DNA of 64,000 bases. It comes from DASUBN01 sp050261675. GTDB taxonomy: Bacteria; Pseudomonadota; Gammaproteobacteria; Natronospirales; REEB76. Made by a program: the position numbers and the translations under genes. The stretch spans positions 62,001 through 126,000 of the forward strand of contig JBLNDO010000023.1 of assembly GCA_050261675.1 (NCBI GenBank), in the 5' to 3' direction. Within the stretch, counting starts at the first letter, position 1. Every line of letters begins with the position of its first letter. Shown here piece after piece: positions 9,290 to 18,257 of the stretch. The notes below the pieces were generated by a model that saw only the letters and a list, made by a program, of their open reading frames with translations, had not been told where the DNA came from and ran no database searches.

Positions 9290-10572
9290 TGAGCGCCCTT
9301 GCTCCCTACCTGGAAGGCTTTAGGGACCTGCCGGCACCGGCACAGCCGTGGCTGCGCGCGCTCAAGGAACAGGCTCTGCGTGAGGCCGAGAGCCGCGGCT
9401 TCCCAACTCTCAGGGATGAAGCCTGGAAATATACTTCCCTCGCGGTCCTGGAAAAGCGCGGTTTCAAGCCGGCCGCGGGCGGCACGGAACTGGGTGCGGC
9501 GGTGCTGGCCAAGCGCCTGGTCAGGGGCCTGGATGTGCCCCGCGCCGTCTTCGTGAACGGCCGTTTCGTGGCCGGGCATTCCCACCTGCCGGACGGCATG
9601 CGGGCACTGCCCTTGAGCATGGCCGCAGACTCACTCAAGGCACTGCCTTCCATTCCCTCGGAGTGGCATGCGGATACTTTGACGAACCTGAACACCGCCC
9701 TATTCCAAGACGGCCTGTTGTTGGAACTGGATGCAAGTGCGAAGTGCGAAGAGTCGTTGGAGCTTCTGCATGTAAGCGTGCCCGGCGACACCCCGGCCTC
9801 GCACCATCTACGCCATGTGGTCCACCTGGGTGAACGTGCCCGCATGGTGCTGGTCGAGCGCTATATCGGAATGGATGGAGCGAAACACCTCACCAACTCA
9901 GTCATCCAAATCGAATTGGGAAAACTCGCGGACCTGACACATGTCCGCATCCAGGAAGAAAGCCCCCAGGGTTTCCATGTAGGGCGCGCGCTGGTGGAGC
10001 AGGCCGAAGGCAGCATCTACCGCTCCCACAATCTGCAGTTAGGCGCCGCCTGGTCCCGCCTGGATATTCATACCCGCCTGCTGGCGGAAGCCGCCCATGC
10101 GGAACTGCGCGGCCTCTATACAGTTGACGGGCGGCAACACCTGGACAACCACACGCGCATTGATCACCTGGCGAAAGGCACGGTCAGCCGCGAAATCTAC
10201 CGGGGCATCCTGGACGGCCAGGGTCGCGCCGTGTTCAATGGCAAGGTGCTGGTGGCTCCTCACGCCGTCAAGACCGACGCGAGCCAGGCGAACCATAACC
10301 TGATTCTTTCCCGCGGTGCGCAAATCGACACCAAACCGGAACTGGAAATTTATGCCGATGACGTCAAATGCAGCCATGGCGCCACCATCGGCCGCTTGGA
10401 CGAGGACCAACTCTTCTATCTGCGCTCGCGCGGTCTGGATGCCATCGCCGCCCGGAACCTGCTTGTGTCCGCATTCGCCGAGACACTGCTGGGCGAACTC
10501 CCTCATCCCGCTCTGACCGAATACGTCCGCCAATGTCTTCGCGCCAGGATCCCGCATCCGGAGGCTGCATGA
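9289..10572 (+). CDS. sufD: Fe-S cluster assembly subunit SufD
   Basis: SufD (427 residues) pairs with SufB in the assembly complex and is needed for iron delivery. The N-terminal part is variable, as usual, with the family landmark SRGFPTLRDEAWKYTSL at about residues 34-50. The C-terminal half shares the SufB/SufD beta-helix core. It contains VDGRQHLDNHTRIDHLAKGTVS, IDTKPELEIYADDVKCSHGATIGRLDEDQLFYLRSRG with the conserved CSHGAT element, and the ARNLLVSAFA helix near the end. It is encoded between sufC and sufS, with a 1-nt overlap upstream and a 4-nt ATGA overlap downstream. Confidence 0.96.
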   Translation: MSALAPYLEGFRDLPAPAQPWLRALKEQALREAESRGFPTLRDEAWKYTSLAVLEKRGFKPAAGGTELGAAVLAKRLVRGLDVPRAVFVNGRFVAGHSHLPDGMRALPLSMAADSLKALPSIPSEWHADTLTNLNTALFQDGLLLELDASAKCEESLELLHVSVPGDTPASHHLRHVVHLGERARMVLVERYIGMDGAKHLTNSVIQIELGKLADLTHVRIQEESPQGFHVGRALVEQAEGSIYRSHNLQLGAAWSRLDIHTRLLAEAAHAELRGLYTVDGRQHLDNHTRIDHLAKGTVSREIYRGILDGQGRAVFNGKVLVAPHAVKTDASQANHNLILSRGAQIDTKPELEIYADDVKCSHGATIGRLDEDQLFYLRSRGLDAIAARNLLVSAFAETLLGELPHPALTEYVRQCLRARIPHPEAA

Positions 10573-11813
10573 ACCGCGCCACCCAGATCGCACAGACTTT
10601 CGACCCCCTGCACTGGCGTCGGGACTTCCCGATCCTGGCCATGAAGGTGCGCGGCAAACCGCTGGTGTACCTGGACAACGCTGCGACATCCCAGAAGCCC
10701 CAGGCGGTGATTGATGCCATATCCCATTATTACGAGGCCCAGAATGCCAACGTGCATCGCGGCGTGCATTACCTGAGCGAAACCGCCACGGCTGCGTATG
10801 AGGCTGCACGGGAGAAAATCCGCACCTTTATCAATGCGGCATCGATCCACGAAGTTATTTACACCCGCGGCACCACCGAATCCATCAACCTGGTGGCCCA
10901 GAGCTACGGCCGCTCCCGACTCATGGCCGGCGACGAGATCATCCTCTCGGAGATGGAGCACCACTCCAACATCGTGCCCTGGCAGCTCCTGGCGGAACAG
11001 ACCGGCGCAGTGCTCAAGGTCATCCCCATCACCGATGCGGGCGAATTGCTGCCCGGTGCCTACGAGAAGCTCTTCAGTGAGCGCACGCGCCTCGTGGCCA
11101 TCGGTCATGTATCCAACGCCCTCGGCACCGTGAATCCGATAAAAGCGATGATCGCCTACGCCCATGAGCGCGGCGTGCGCGTGGTGGTGGACGGCGCTCA
11201 GGCTGTGCCTCACATGCGCGTGGACGTGCGCGACCTCGACTGCGATTTCTACGCCTTCTCCGGCCACAAGATGTTCGGCCCCACGGGGATCGGCATCCTC
11301 TATGCGAAGGAGGCCCTGCTCGCCTCCATGCCACCCTGGCAGGGCGGCGGCGAGATGATCCGCACGGTGCGCATGAATGGCAGCACATGGAACGAGCTAC
11401 CCCATAAATTCGAGGCAGGCACGCCGGACATCGCCGGGGCCGTGGGCCTCGGCGTTGCGGTGGATTACCTAGAGAAAGCGGGCTTGGACGGTATCCAGGC
11501 CTATGAACGGGAATTGCTGGCCTACGCCACGGACCGGATCGGTTCCATCCGGGGCGTGCGGCTGGTGGGCACCGCGCGGCACAAGGCCTCGGTGCTCTCG
11601 TTCGTCATGGACGGCATCCATCCCCATGACCTCGGCACCATCGTGGACCGGGAGGGCGTGGCCATCCGCACCGGCCATCACTGCGCCATGCCGGTGATGG
11701 AGCGCTTCGGCCTGCCGGCCACGGCCCGGGCCTCCCTCGCCTTCTACAACACCCGCGGGGACGTGGACGCGTTGGCGTCGGCCCTGGAGAAGGCCCGGGA
11801 GGTGTTCCGGTGA
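10569..11813 (+). CDS. sufS: Cysteine desulfurase SufS
   Basis: SufS (414 residues) is a PLP-dependent group II cysteine desulfurase that removes sulfur from L-cysteine and passes it, as a persulfide, to the assembly scaffold. The PLP lysine is K234 in FSGHKMFGPTG, and the persulfide-carrying cysteine is C372 in RTGHHCAMP. Other markers are YLDNAATSQKP at the start, HRGVHYLS, TRGTTESINLVA and EHHSNIVPW. I chose the ATG at 10569, which overlaps the sufD stop as ATGA; the frame stays open 201 bases upstream but that part is coded in another frame by sufD. The next gene encodes SufU, its usual sulfur acceptor. Confidence 0.97.
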   Translation: MNRATQIAQTFDPLHWRRDFPILAMKVRGKPLVYLDNAATSQKPQAVIDAISHYYEAQNANVHRGVHYLSETATAAYEAAREKIRTFINAASIHEVIYTRGTTESINLVAQSYGRSRLMAGDEIILSEMEHHSNIVPWQLLAEQTGAVLKVIPITDAGELLPGAYEKLFSERTRLVAIGHVSNALGTVNPIKAMIAYAHERGVRVVVDGAQAVPHMRVDVRDLDCDFYAFSGHKMFGPTGIGILYAKEALLASMPPWQGGGEMIRTVRMNGSTWNELPHKFEAGTPDIAGAVGLGVAVDYLEKAGLDGIQAYERELLAYATDRIGSIRGVRLVGTARHKASVLSFVMDGIHPHDLGTIVDREGVAIRTGHHCAMPVMERFGLPATARASLAFYNTRGDVDALASALEKAREVFR

Positions 11814-12256
11814 CCGAACTCCAGGATCTCTACCGGGACGTGATCGTGGATCACAACCGGACCCCCCGGAACTTCCGCAAGATCGCCGATGCCGACCGGG
11901 TGCTGGAAGGCTTCAACCCGCTCTGCGGCGACAAGCTCACGGTCTATCTCAAGTTGAATGCCGACGTGATCGAGGACCTGAGCTTCGAAGGCAGTGGCTG
12001 CGCCATCTCCGTGGCCTCCGCCTCCCTCATGACCGAGCGCCTCAAGGGAAAGACCCGTGCTGAGGCTGAACGGCTGTTCGACCAGGTGCACGAACTGCTT
12101 ACGAAAGAGAGTACTGCGGAGACGGAGCACCTGGGCAAGCTTGCCGCCCTCTCGGGTGTGCATGAGTACCCCTCGCGGGTGAAATGCGCGAGCCTCTGCT
12201 GGCACACCCTCAAGGCGGCACTCGCAGACTCCCACCGGCCGGTCTCGACGGAATAA
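11810..12256 (+). CDS. sufU: Sulfur-transfer scaffold-like protein SufU
   Basis: This 148-residue protein is SufU, a zinc-containing IscU homologue that takes the persulfide from SufS. The metal ligands are all visible: C39 in PLCGDK with D41, C64 in GSGCAIS, and C126 in VKCASLCW, with another cysteine at 130. Compared with IscU it carries the SufU insertion between about residues 75 and 115. The start is GTG at 11810, overlapping the sufS stop by 4 nt, in a position typical of coupled translation. SufU is best known from Firmicutes and Actinobacteria, but Proteobacteria with this operon type also carry it in place of sufE. Confidence 0.95.
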   Translation: MTELQDLYRDVIVDHNRTPRNFRKIADADRVLEGFNPLCGDKLTVYLKLNADVIEDLSFEGSGCAISVASASLMTERLKGKTRAEAERLFDQVHELLTKESTAETEHLGKLAALSGVHEYPSRVKCASLCWHTLKAALADSHRPVSTE

Positions 12257-12262
12257 TTAAAG

Positions 12263-12811
12263 ATGTACGACCGAGAACCCGTCAAGCTTTCCCGCGCCTG
12301 CGAAGCGGTGATGATCCCGGCCGGCACCCACGTGGTGATACCGGAGGGCACGGAAGTGAACGTGGCCCAGTCCCTGGGCGGCAGCTTCACGGTGTACGTG
12401 GACGGGAATCTCCTGCGCATCGCCGGCAAGGATGCGGATGCTTTGGGGCGCGAGGTGCAGGAAGGCCCCAGTCTTCCCGAGAATCCCAGCGACGCCGACG
12501 TGGAGAAGCTCGTCTGGGACCAGTTGAAAACCTGTTACGACCCGGAGATCCCCATCAACATCGTGGACCTGGGTCTCGTCTACGAGTGCAAGCTCATCCC
12601 CGGTGACGGCGGCAAGAAAAAAGTGGGCGTGAAGATGACGCTCACCGCCCCCGGCTGCGGCATGGGCAGCATCCTGGTGCAGGACGTGAAGGAAAAACTC
12701 GAGCAGGTGCCGCTGGTGCAGGCGGCGGACGTGGAACTGGTGTTCGACCCGCCCTGGAGCCGCGACATGATGTCGGAAGAGGCAAAATTGCAAACGGGGA
12801 TGTATTACTGA
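12263..12811 (+). CDS. sufT: Fe-S assembly factor SufT (MIP18 family)
   Basis: The 182-residue product has a C-terminal MIP18/DUF59 domain from about residue 78 on, with DPEIPINIVDLGLVYE and the conserved cysteine region LTAPGCGMGS. It also has an N-terminal extension of about 75 residues containing GTHVVIPEGTEV, which is typical of the long SufT form found in SUF operons. SufT acts as an auxiliary maturation factor for Fe-S proteins, for example under high cluster demand; PaaD and MIP18 are relatives. It begins 6 nt after sufU and its stop overlaps the ferredoxin start as TGATG, so it belongs to the same transcript. Confidence 0.92.
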   Translation: MYDREPVKLSRACEAVMIPAGTHVVIPEGTEVNVAQSLGGSFTVYVDGNLLRIAGKDADALGREVQEGPSLPENPSDADVEKLVWDQLKTCYDPEIPINIVDLGLVYECKLIPGDGGKKKVGVKMTLTAPGCGMGSILVQDVKEKLEQVPLVQAADVELVFDPPWSRDMMSEEAKLQTGMYY

Positions 12812-13131
12812 TGTCCGGCTGGGTGAATGTGGGCCCAGTGGAGGAAATCCCGCCGGGGACGCACAAGGTCATCGACGTGGACGACGTCCTGGTCGCGGTG
12901 TTCAACATCGAGGGGAATTTTTATGCCATCGAGGACGTCTGTACCCACGACGGCGGCATCCTCACCGGCGGCCCGGTGAACGGCTGCATCATCACCTGCC
13001 CCCGCCATGGCGCGACCTTCGACGTGCGGACCGGCGAGGCCCTCTCCGCGCCCGCTTATGAGCCGACAGCGAGCTTTCCCGTGCGGGTGGAAAACGGCAT
13101 GGTGCAGGTCAAGGACGACCGCTGGGACTAG
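12811..13131 (+). CDS. Rieske-type [2Fe-2S] ferredoxin
   Basis: The 106-residue protein is a small soluble Rieske ferredoxin like those working with non-heme dioxygenases. Cluster ligands are complete: C44 and H46 in VCTHDG, and C63 and H66 in CPRHGATFD. There is no signal peptide or membrane anchor, so it is cytosolic. As the last gene of the SUF operon, overlapping sufT by one base, it could carry electrons for cluster assembly or be one of its clients; neither is shown by the sequence. Its last codons overlap by 4 nt with the end of the convergent pyrophosphatase gene. Confidence 0.93.
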   Translation: MSGWVNVGPVEEIPPGTHKVIDVDDVLVAVFNIEGNFYAIEDVCTHDGGILTGGPVNGCIITCPRHGATFDVRTGEALSAPAYEPTASFPVRVENGMVQVKDDRWD

Positions 13132-13751
13132 ATGTCCGCCGGGACGTCGCTCTCGCCGAAATGATCCAGGTAGTCCGCGTGTGAGGCCTTGATCACCTCG
13201 TAGGCCTTGTCGTGGTTGTAGACGGCCTGGATATCCACTTTGTGGGCCTGACCTGGCACCCACTTATAGGTGCTGAAGTAATGCACCAGCCGCTCCACCA
13301 TCACGTGGGGCAGATCCTCGAGTTCCCGGGCGTGACCCCACAGGTTGTCGCTGGCAAGCACCGCGATGATCTTGTCGTCCGCCTCGCCGCTGTCGATCAT
13401 CCGCAGGCCGCCGATGACCCGCGCGCTCATCAGCACCTCGGAGCGGGCGATGGGCCGCTCCGAGAACACGCAGATGTCCAGGGGATCCTTGTCCCCCGGC
13501 ACGCCTGCGCCAGCGAGGCGCCCCACCCGCTCGCCACAATAGGTGCGCGGCACGAACCCGTAAAGCGCCGGCATATGGGCGGAACTGCGCTGCGGCCGGT
13601 CCACCCGCAGATAACCGGTACCCTTGTCCACTTCGTACTTCACCACGTCAAAAGGCGTGATCTCTATATAAGCGTTGACCACGGCCGGCGCTTCCTCGCC
13701 CAGTTCCAGGCCGTGCCAGGGATGGGGGCGCCATTGGTTATAAGGCTTCAT
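13128..13751 (-). CDS. ppa: Inorganic pyrophosphatase, family I
   Basis: The 207-residue protein is a soluble family I inorganic diphosphatase, which hydrolyses pyrophosphate to phosphate and pulls biosynthetic reactions forward. Active-site segments are present: the EVDKGTGYLRVDRP region, YGFVPRTYCGE, the metal-binding motif GDKDPLDICVFSE, and DSGEADDKIIAV with the paired aspartates. The C-terminal helix has VERLVHYFSTYK. It is a little longer than the E. coli enzyme and resembles the subgroup with a YIEITPFDVVKYE start. It faces the SUF operon tail to tail and ends 4 bases inside its last gene. Confidence 0.93.
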   Translation of the reverse strand: MKPYNQWRPHPWHGLELGEEAPAVVNAYIEITPFDVVKYEVDKGTGYLRVDRPQRSSAHMPALYGFVPRTYCGERVGRLAGAGVPGDKDPLDICVFSERPIARSEVLMSARVIGGLRMIDSGEADDKIIAVLASDNLWGHARELEDLPHVMVERLVHYFSTYKWVPGQAHKVDIQAVYNHDKAYEVIKASHADYLDHFGESDVPADI

Positions 13752-13829
13752 CGCGAATCCACGGGGACCACAGGGGGTGCAGGGGCGCGCATTCTACTGG
13801 TTCGGGCCGCCGCTTCCAAGGCGAGAGCT

Positions 13830-14120
13830 TCAATCCCGGTCATCGCGACGGGGCTCTTCCACCTTGGAGACCGAGTATTCGCCTTCCAGGGTCACCCCGC
13901 CCTTCCGGCTTCCGGACGCAGCGCGTTTGGCCCATTGGCGGCGGCGCCACCAGAAGCGCAGGTAAAACACCACGAGCAGCACAGTGACGAGGCCGAGGAC
14001 GGTGAGGAGCACGAACGTTCCCACCACGAAGGCCAGGCCGAATATGAGGACCAGCACCAGCACCGAGAGGAACCGGGAAACGGGGCCTTGGCTGGGCGGG
14101 AAACGGTAGACGAGCGGCAT
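13830..14120 (-). CDS. Small membrane protein, function unknown
   Basis: This 96-residue product has one long or two short hydrophobic segments between about residues 17 and 55 (FLSVLVLVLIFGLAFVVGTF, then VLLTVLGLVTVLLVV). A basic cytoplasmic stretch, RFWWRRRQWAKRAA, and a charged tail ending in EEPRRDDRD follow. I do not recognise a family. The start lies 4 nt after the stop of the GT9 glycosyltransferase, so it is probably the second gene of a two-gene unit. Amino acid composition and GC-rich third positions look like a real gene. Confidence 0.62.
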   Translation of the reverse strand: MPLVYRFPPSQGPVSRFLSVLVLVLIFGLAFVVGTFVLLTVLGLVTVLLVVFYLRFWWRRRQWAKRAASGSRKGGVTLEGEYSVSKVEEPRRDDRD

Positions 14121-14124
14121 TGGC

Positions 14125-15159
14125 TTAAGGGAAACGCTTGGCGATCTCCGTCGCCGCTGCCTTGATGTCGATGCGGCTCATGTCGCCTTCTTCCGCCTCC
14201 TCCGGCGGCATGAAAGCCAGGCGTTCCGTGGGCGGATTAACCGTCTGCCAGCGCAAGGCCGTGGAGGAACGCCGACGCGGGTAGAACGCGGCCGTCGGCA
14301 CCCCCAGCGCCGCCGCGAGGTGCAACGGGCCGGTGGAGCCGCTGATGAAGAGGTCGGCGAAGGCAAGATGCTTGGCGAAGGGAATCAGGCCGTCCGTCGA
14401 AATGTGGACAGAGTGCGGAACCTTCTCCAGCATGCTGGCCAGCCGTTGGGCCTGGCCCTCCTCGCCGGGGCCCGCCGTGAGTACGAAATGGCGCTTCTTC
14501 GAGGCGAGCTTTCTTGCAAGCTCGGCATACTGGAGCAGCGAAAGATTGCTGGCAGAGCCCCCGTGGCCCGTATGCAGGAATATCAGTTTTTTCGTGGCAG
14601 AGAGCTTGTGTTTCCTGAGGAATCCCTGCTTCGCTTTCTTGACCTCGGCGGGCCTGAACGCGAGATAAGGCGGATTCACCGGTGCGGGTTTCTTGATCCC
14701 CAGGTCTTCCAGGAAGACCTGCACCATTTCCAGGTTGTACTCGTATTCCGGTTTCGCGGATTGGGAACGCCGCTGGGCGATGCGCCGATTATAGAAAATC
14801 TGTGCCAGCTTGGTTGCCGGCGCATAGCGCGCTGGGATGCCCGCAGACCAGACTGCCAGCCCCGTGTCAAAGCGCGAGAACAGGGTGATGACGGCATCGA
14901 ACTTCCTGGGCTTGAGCAGTTTCGCAAGGGCTTTGCCGTTCTTCCAGTCGCCCTTTAGCTTGGGATCGACGATGACCTCATCCACGTGAACGCAGGCCTT
15001 TGCGAGAGCCGCCGTATATTCCGGGACAAGGACGGCGAGATGCGCTGCCGGAAGGTTGGCGCGCAGCAGGGCGAGCGCAGGCCAGGCGAGCATGAAATCG
15101 CCTAACTTGTCGTTGCGTATCACCAGTATCTTCTGCTTGGTTTCCCCGGGTCGCGCCAT
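14125..15159 (-). CDS. Glycosyltransferase family 9 (heptosyltransferase-like)
   Basis: The 344-residue protein fits GT9, the ADP-heptose:LPS heptosyltransferase family with a GT-B fold. The N-terminal half starts ILVIRNDKLGDFMLAWPAL, the standard GT9 opening with the conserved GD. The C-terminal half has the donor-binding region IFLHTGHGGSASNLSLLQY and the ISGSTGPLHLAAALGVPTAAFYPR segment, where family members have D/SSGPMHLAAALG. It would add a sugar to the lipopolysaccharide core or a related glycan at the inner face of the membrane. It is not in a recognisable LPS core cluster; only the small membrane protein follows. Acceptor and sugar cannot be predicted. Confidence 0.88.
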   Translation of the reverse strand: MARPGETKQKILVIRNDKLGDFMLAWPALALLRANLPAAHLAVLVPEYTAALAKACVHVDEVIVDPKLKGDWKNGKALAKLLKPRKFDAVITLFSRFDTGLAVWSAGIPARYAPATKLAQIFYNRRIAQRRSQSAKPEYEYNLEMVQVFLEDLGIKKPAPVNPPYLAFRPAEVKKAKQGFLRKHKLSATKKLIFLHTGHGGSASNLSLLQYAELARKLASKKRHFVLTAGPGEEGQAQRLASMLEKVPHSVHISTDGLIPFAKHLAFADLFISGSTGPLHLAAALGVPTAAFYPRRRSSTALRWQTVNPPTERLAFMPPEEAEEGDMSRIDIKAAATEIAKRFP

Positions 15160-15270
15160 CGATCGCCCTTGTCAGGACTATCCCGGGGTCATTTTAAGGG
15201 ATTTGCCCTGAAGCAAAGAAGCGACACCCGCCCCTCCGATAGTGCGGCATCCTGCTCTTTCTCGAAATTT

Positions 15271-15318
15271 GGGTTCCCTAGTTTGGAACCCGCGACTTCG
15301 GCTTACCGAAGCCGCGGG
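15271..15318. other. Two overlapping perfect hairpins between genes
   Basis: GGGTTCC (15271-15277) pairs with GGAACCC (15285-15291). A second, longer stem pairs CCCGCGACTTCGG (15289-15301) with CCGAAGCCGCGGG (15306-15318), with one mismatch and a CTTA loop. They share 3 bases and so are partly exclusive. They lie after the 912-residue protein gene and before the GT9 start on minus, and could end transcription or protect the 3' end; neither strand has a T-run right after the stem. Confidence 0.6.
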
Positions 15319-15353
15319 TGGTTCACCGTTGTCTATATCTTAGGCATTGGGTA

Positions 15354-18092
15354 TTACGGTGTGCAGGCTGAATTGGCGTTGATAGTGAGATTACCCTGGT
15401 ACGCCAAGCCGTCCGGCATTTCGTCGACCGTCTCGGCGACGCCCCCCAAGGGGGTACTCACCGACTGAACTACGCCGGAATTGAAGCCGCCGAAAGCCTG
15501 CCCCGGGCTCAGGCCGAGGTCCGCGAGGGGAACGGTGGTCACGATGATCCCGTCCGCGGAGTCGTAGAAACTGGAGGGGTCCGCCGGCTTCTCGCTCCCG
15601 GCGAGCACGAAACGCCCGTCCACGCCGCCGCTGCTGTTGGGCGCGGCGATGTAGGACTCGAAGCTCGGCGTCAGCGCACCCACCGGGTAGAACATGCGCA
15701 CGCCGTGAACCTTGCCGTCCGGCTCCTTGAAGGACACGTACCAATAGGAGTCAGGCGGTTGCGTGGACTGCCCCGGGTCGGTGTTAACCTGGAAGCGCAG
15801 CTTCACGTTGCCGTCTGCGGCGAAGGGTTGTGCGAGCTCGAAGGACTGAAGGTCCGTGCCGGGCGTGCCCGTCAGGCTGTCGCCGGTCGCGTCCGTAAGG
15901 ATCGTCGGCCCAGGCGGCGTGCAGGGATTCGCCGCAAGCGTGACCGCGAGCGCTATTTCGTTGCTGGCGGGACCCGTACCCTGCCCGTTGACCGCCCGGA
16001 CAACGTAGAAGTATTGCCCCACGGAGGATTTCACTTTCGTATCCACGAAAGCGGTCTTGCTGCCGCTCACGGTGGCCAGTTTCTTCTCCGCCCCGGCGGA
16101 CGTACCGCGCAGGATCACGTAGGCGCTGATGGAGGAGCCGCCGTTGTCCGGAGGAGTCCAGTTGAGGTTGGCCTGCGTCGCGGAACGCGTGCCCTGCAGG
16201 TACGGGGCTTGGGGCACGGCGGGCTCCACCGGGTCGAACTGTGACAGGAGCGTCTTGCCCCCCGTCTGGCGCGCCACCCGCTGGAAAGCCACGAAATCGT
16301 TCTTCGTGGGATCCGCGATGCAGGTCGCGGTGACGCAGCCGTCGTCGTAGCCGAAGAGCACCCGGCCGTGATCGTCCATGGTCACTTCGTTGAAGTCCAG
16401 GAGGTTGCGGTTCGGTTCGTTGCCGCCGCTGTTCCAGATGCCGCCCGCCCCCTGCACGGGATCATTCGGGGAAGCGTTCACTGTGGTCCAGGTCTTGCCG
16501 GAGTCGTAGGTGGTGGCGATGAAGAGGTACCAGAAACCCGGGTAGTCCAGCGATTCATGATCGCCGCCGGCATCGCTGCCGAGAAAGCCGCAGGCAGCGC
16601 GTCCGGCGGAGCCGGCCACCGCCTCCGGGAACACCGCCATGATCACACCCACCGCAAGCCCGAGGTCCGTGTCGTTGCTCCAGGTGGCGCCGTGATCATG
16701 GCTCACCGCCGCATGCACATGATGCTCCGCGCCTTGCCCGTCCACGTAGCAGTAATAGACCGCGTTGTCCTGACCGATGGCCATGGACGGATCCGTGGAA
16801 CCGCCGCTGAAGGACTGGCTGTTGGGCACGGTGAAATTCGTCCAGGTGCTGCCCGCATCCAGGCTCACGGAGCCGCCTTGCACGGGGCCGCAGTCGGAAG
16901 CAGGAACGTACACTGCTCCGTCCGGGCCCACCTTGGCGTGGCCGTGCAGGCCGCCGCAGGCGGTGATGCCGTTGCCGAAGTAGATGGGTACGCCCGGGCC
17001 GAAGCTCGCGCCGCCGGAGTCGCTGCGTTGGCACATGGCCGGCCCGACCACGTCCTGGGAGCAGTAATAGACCGCGTTGGGGTAAAGCGGATTGGGCGCG
17101 GGCAGGAGTGAGGGATAGGGTCCGGCCACGATGGTTTCATGATCCGCGCCGCCGTTAGGCGGCGCGGCCGAGGCCTGGATCCAGCTCGTGCCGTCGTTGT
17201 CGGTGTAACCGAACAGAGCTTCCGCGCCGGTGGTCTGCATGGACTCGAAGCTGCGGCCCGCCGCCTGGTCCGTGAAGAGAATGGGGTCGAGGGTATCGGC
17301 GTTGATGATGCCCGGCGAGACGTCGGTCCACAGGGCCGGGCCTGCCATGGGCAACGGCGGGCTGCGGAGTTCGGGGGGCGTGAGCCGGAAGGTGTCGAGA
17401 TCCGAGAGCGTCATGATGCTGTGGCTCTTGGGGTCGAAGCCGATGCTGAACTCGCCTGCGCTGCCCTGGGCGGCGGTGCCGGCCGGGGCGTAGAAGTTCT
17501 GGTAGCGGGGCACGCCGGGGGCGGTGGGCGTCGGCCCACCGAAGGCGGCTCCCCCGCCGCTCACCGGGCCCTGTATCAATTGGATGGTCACATGCACCGT
17601 CTCGCCGGTGGGCGTGAATGGCACCACGATGACCGTGAAGGTTTGGGTGCCGTTGAATGCCCGAATGGTGGTCACTTCGGGGTTCGCGGAACTCGCCGAT
17701 TGTGCCTGGGCCGCTTCGGAGCCGTCGGTGGTGGTGACGCTGCCCGGATATATATAGAGATCGTAGTCCGACGCGCCGGTACCGGAATCGGTCCACCCCA
17801 AAGAGAACTGAATCAGCATGCCAGGGTTGGTGGTGGTGAAATCCGAAGGCAGCGACACCGTGAGCGCGTACTCGTCACAGGGCTGTTGCGGGTTGTTGCA
17901 CTCCGGCCCCGCGTCCACCAAGGGCACCGGCGTGGGGTTCGCCAGCGGGAAGGGTCCAGCTGTGTAGGTGAGCGGGCCGGAGGTGGCCGTAAGCGTACCG
18001 CTGGAGGGCGTGGCGGCTCTGATCCCACCCGCAACCGCTGCAAGCACGAAACCCAGGAAAACAACGAGAATTTTCAGACTGCGACCTGACAT
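15354..18092 (-). CDS. Secreted sialidase-like (BNR) protein with FN3 domain
   Basis: The 912-residue protein has a Sec signal peptide (hydrophobic core KILVVFLGFVLAAVAGG, cleavage near residue 27). Residues about 40-200 look like a beta-sandwich of the pre-peptidase C-terminal type, with SDYDLYIYPG. Residues about 210-610 have the feel of a BNR/sialidase beta-propeller, with repeats such as SDSGGASF, SLDAGSTWTN, SHDHGATWSN and TYDSGKTWTT. A fibronectin type III domain spans about 622-715, and a separate domain fills 720-912. The Asp-box pattern S-x-D-x-G-x-x-W is clear, but sialidase catalytic Arg residues cannot be assigned by eye, so enzymatic activity is not claimed. It stands alone on minus, with a CGGGTA-N4-CCCG site 27 bases upstream of its start. 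Confidence 0.75.
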   Translation of the reverse strand: MSGRSLKILVVFLGFVLAAVAGGIRAATPSSGTLTATSGPLTYTAGPFPLANPTPVPLVDAGPECNNPQQPCDEYALTVSLPSDFTTTNPGMLIQFSLGWTDSGTGASDYDLYIYPGSVTTTDGSEAAQAQSASSANPEVTTIRAFNGTQTFTVIVVPFTPTGETVHVTIQLIQGPVSGGGAAFGGPTPTAPGVPRYQNFYAPAGTAAQGSAGEFSIGFDPKSHSIMTLSDLDTFRLTPPELRSPPLPMAGPALWTDVSPGIINADTLDPILFTDQAAGRSFESMQTTGAEALFGYTDNDGTSWIQASAAPPNGGADHETIVAGPYPSLLPAPNPLYPNAVYYCSQDVVGPAMCQRSDSGGASFGPGVPIYFGNGITACGGLHGHAKVGPDGAVYVPASDCGPVQGGSVSLDAGSTWTNFTVPNSQSFSGGSTDPSMAIGQDNAVYYCYVDGQGAEHHVHAAVSHDHGATWSNDTDLGLAVGVIMAVFPEAVAGSAGRAACGFLGSDAGGDHESLDYPGFWYLFIATTYDSGKTWTTVNASPNDPVQGAGGIWNSGGNEPNRNLLDFNEVTMDDHGRVLFGYDDGCVTATCIADPTKNDFVAFQRVARQTGGKTLLSQFDPVEPAVPQAPYLQGTRSATQANLNWTPPDNGGSSISAYVILRGTSAGAEKKLATVSGSKTAFVDTKVKSSVGQYFYVVRAVNGQGTGPASNEIALAVTLAANPCTPPGPTILTDATGDSLTGTPGTDLQSFELAQPFAADGNVKLRFQVNTDPGQSTQPPDSYWYVSFKEPDGKVHGVRMFYPVGALTPSFESYIAAPNSSGGVDGRFVLAGSEKPADPSSFYDSADGIIVTTVPLADLGLSPGQAFGGFNSGVVQSVSTPLGGVAETVDEMPDGLAYQGNLTINANSACTP

Positions 18093-18118
18093 GGCTGCTC
18101 ACCCCGGCGTGCGTGTGT

Positions 18119-18132
18119 CGGGTACCCACCCG
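18119..18132. promoter_or_regulatory. CGGGTA-N4-CCCG motif, copy 1
   Basis: An exact match to the local consensus (CGGGTA, CCCA, CCCG, followed by A) lies 27 bases upstream of the start of the minus-strand secreted protein gene. Other exact copies are at 24784, 24839 and 29634. Confidence 0.55.
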
Positions 18133-18257
18133 AATGCAAGTCACGCTAGGCCCGTAGTCGCATAGCCTCAATGAGGGAAACTCCTCATTTGGAACACAGA
18201 GATTCCCATGCCCGTTATGTCAAAGAATAACACCGCAATCCACGTCGTTGCGTACGC

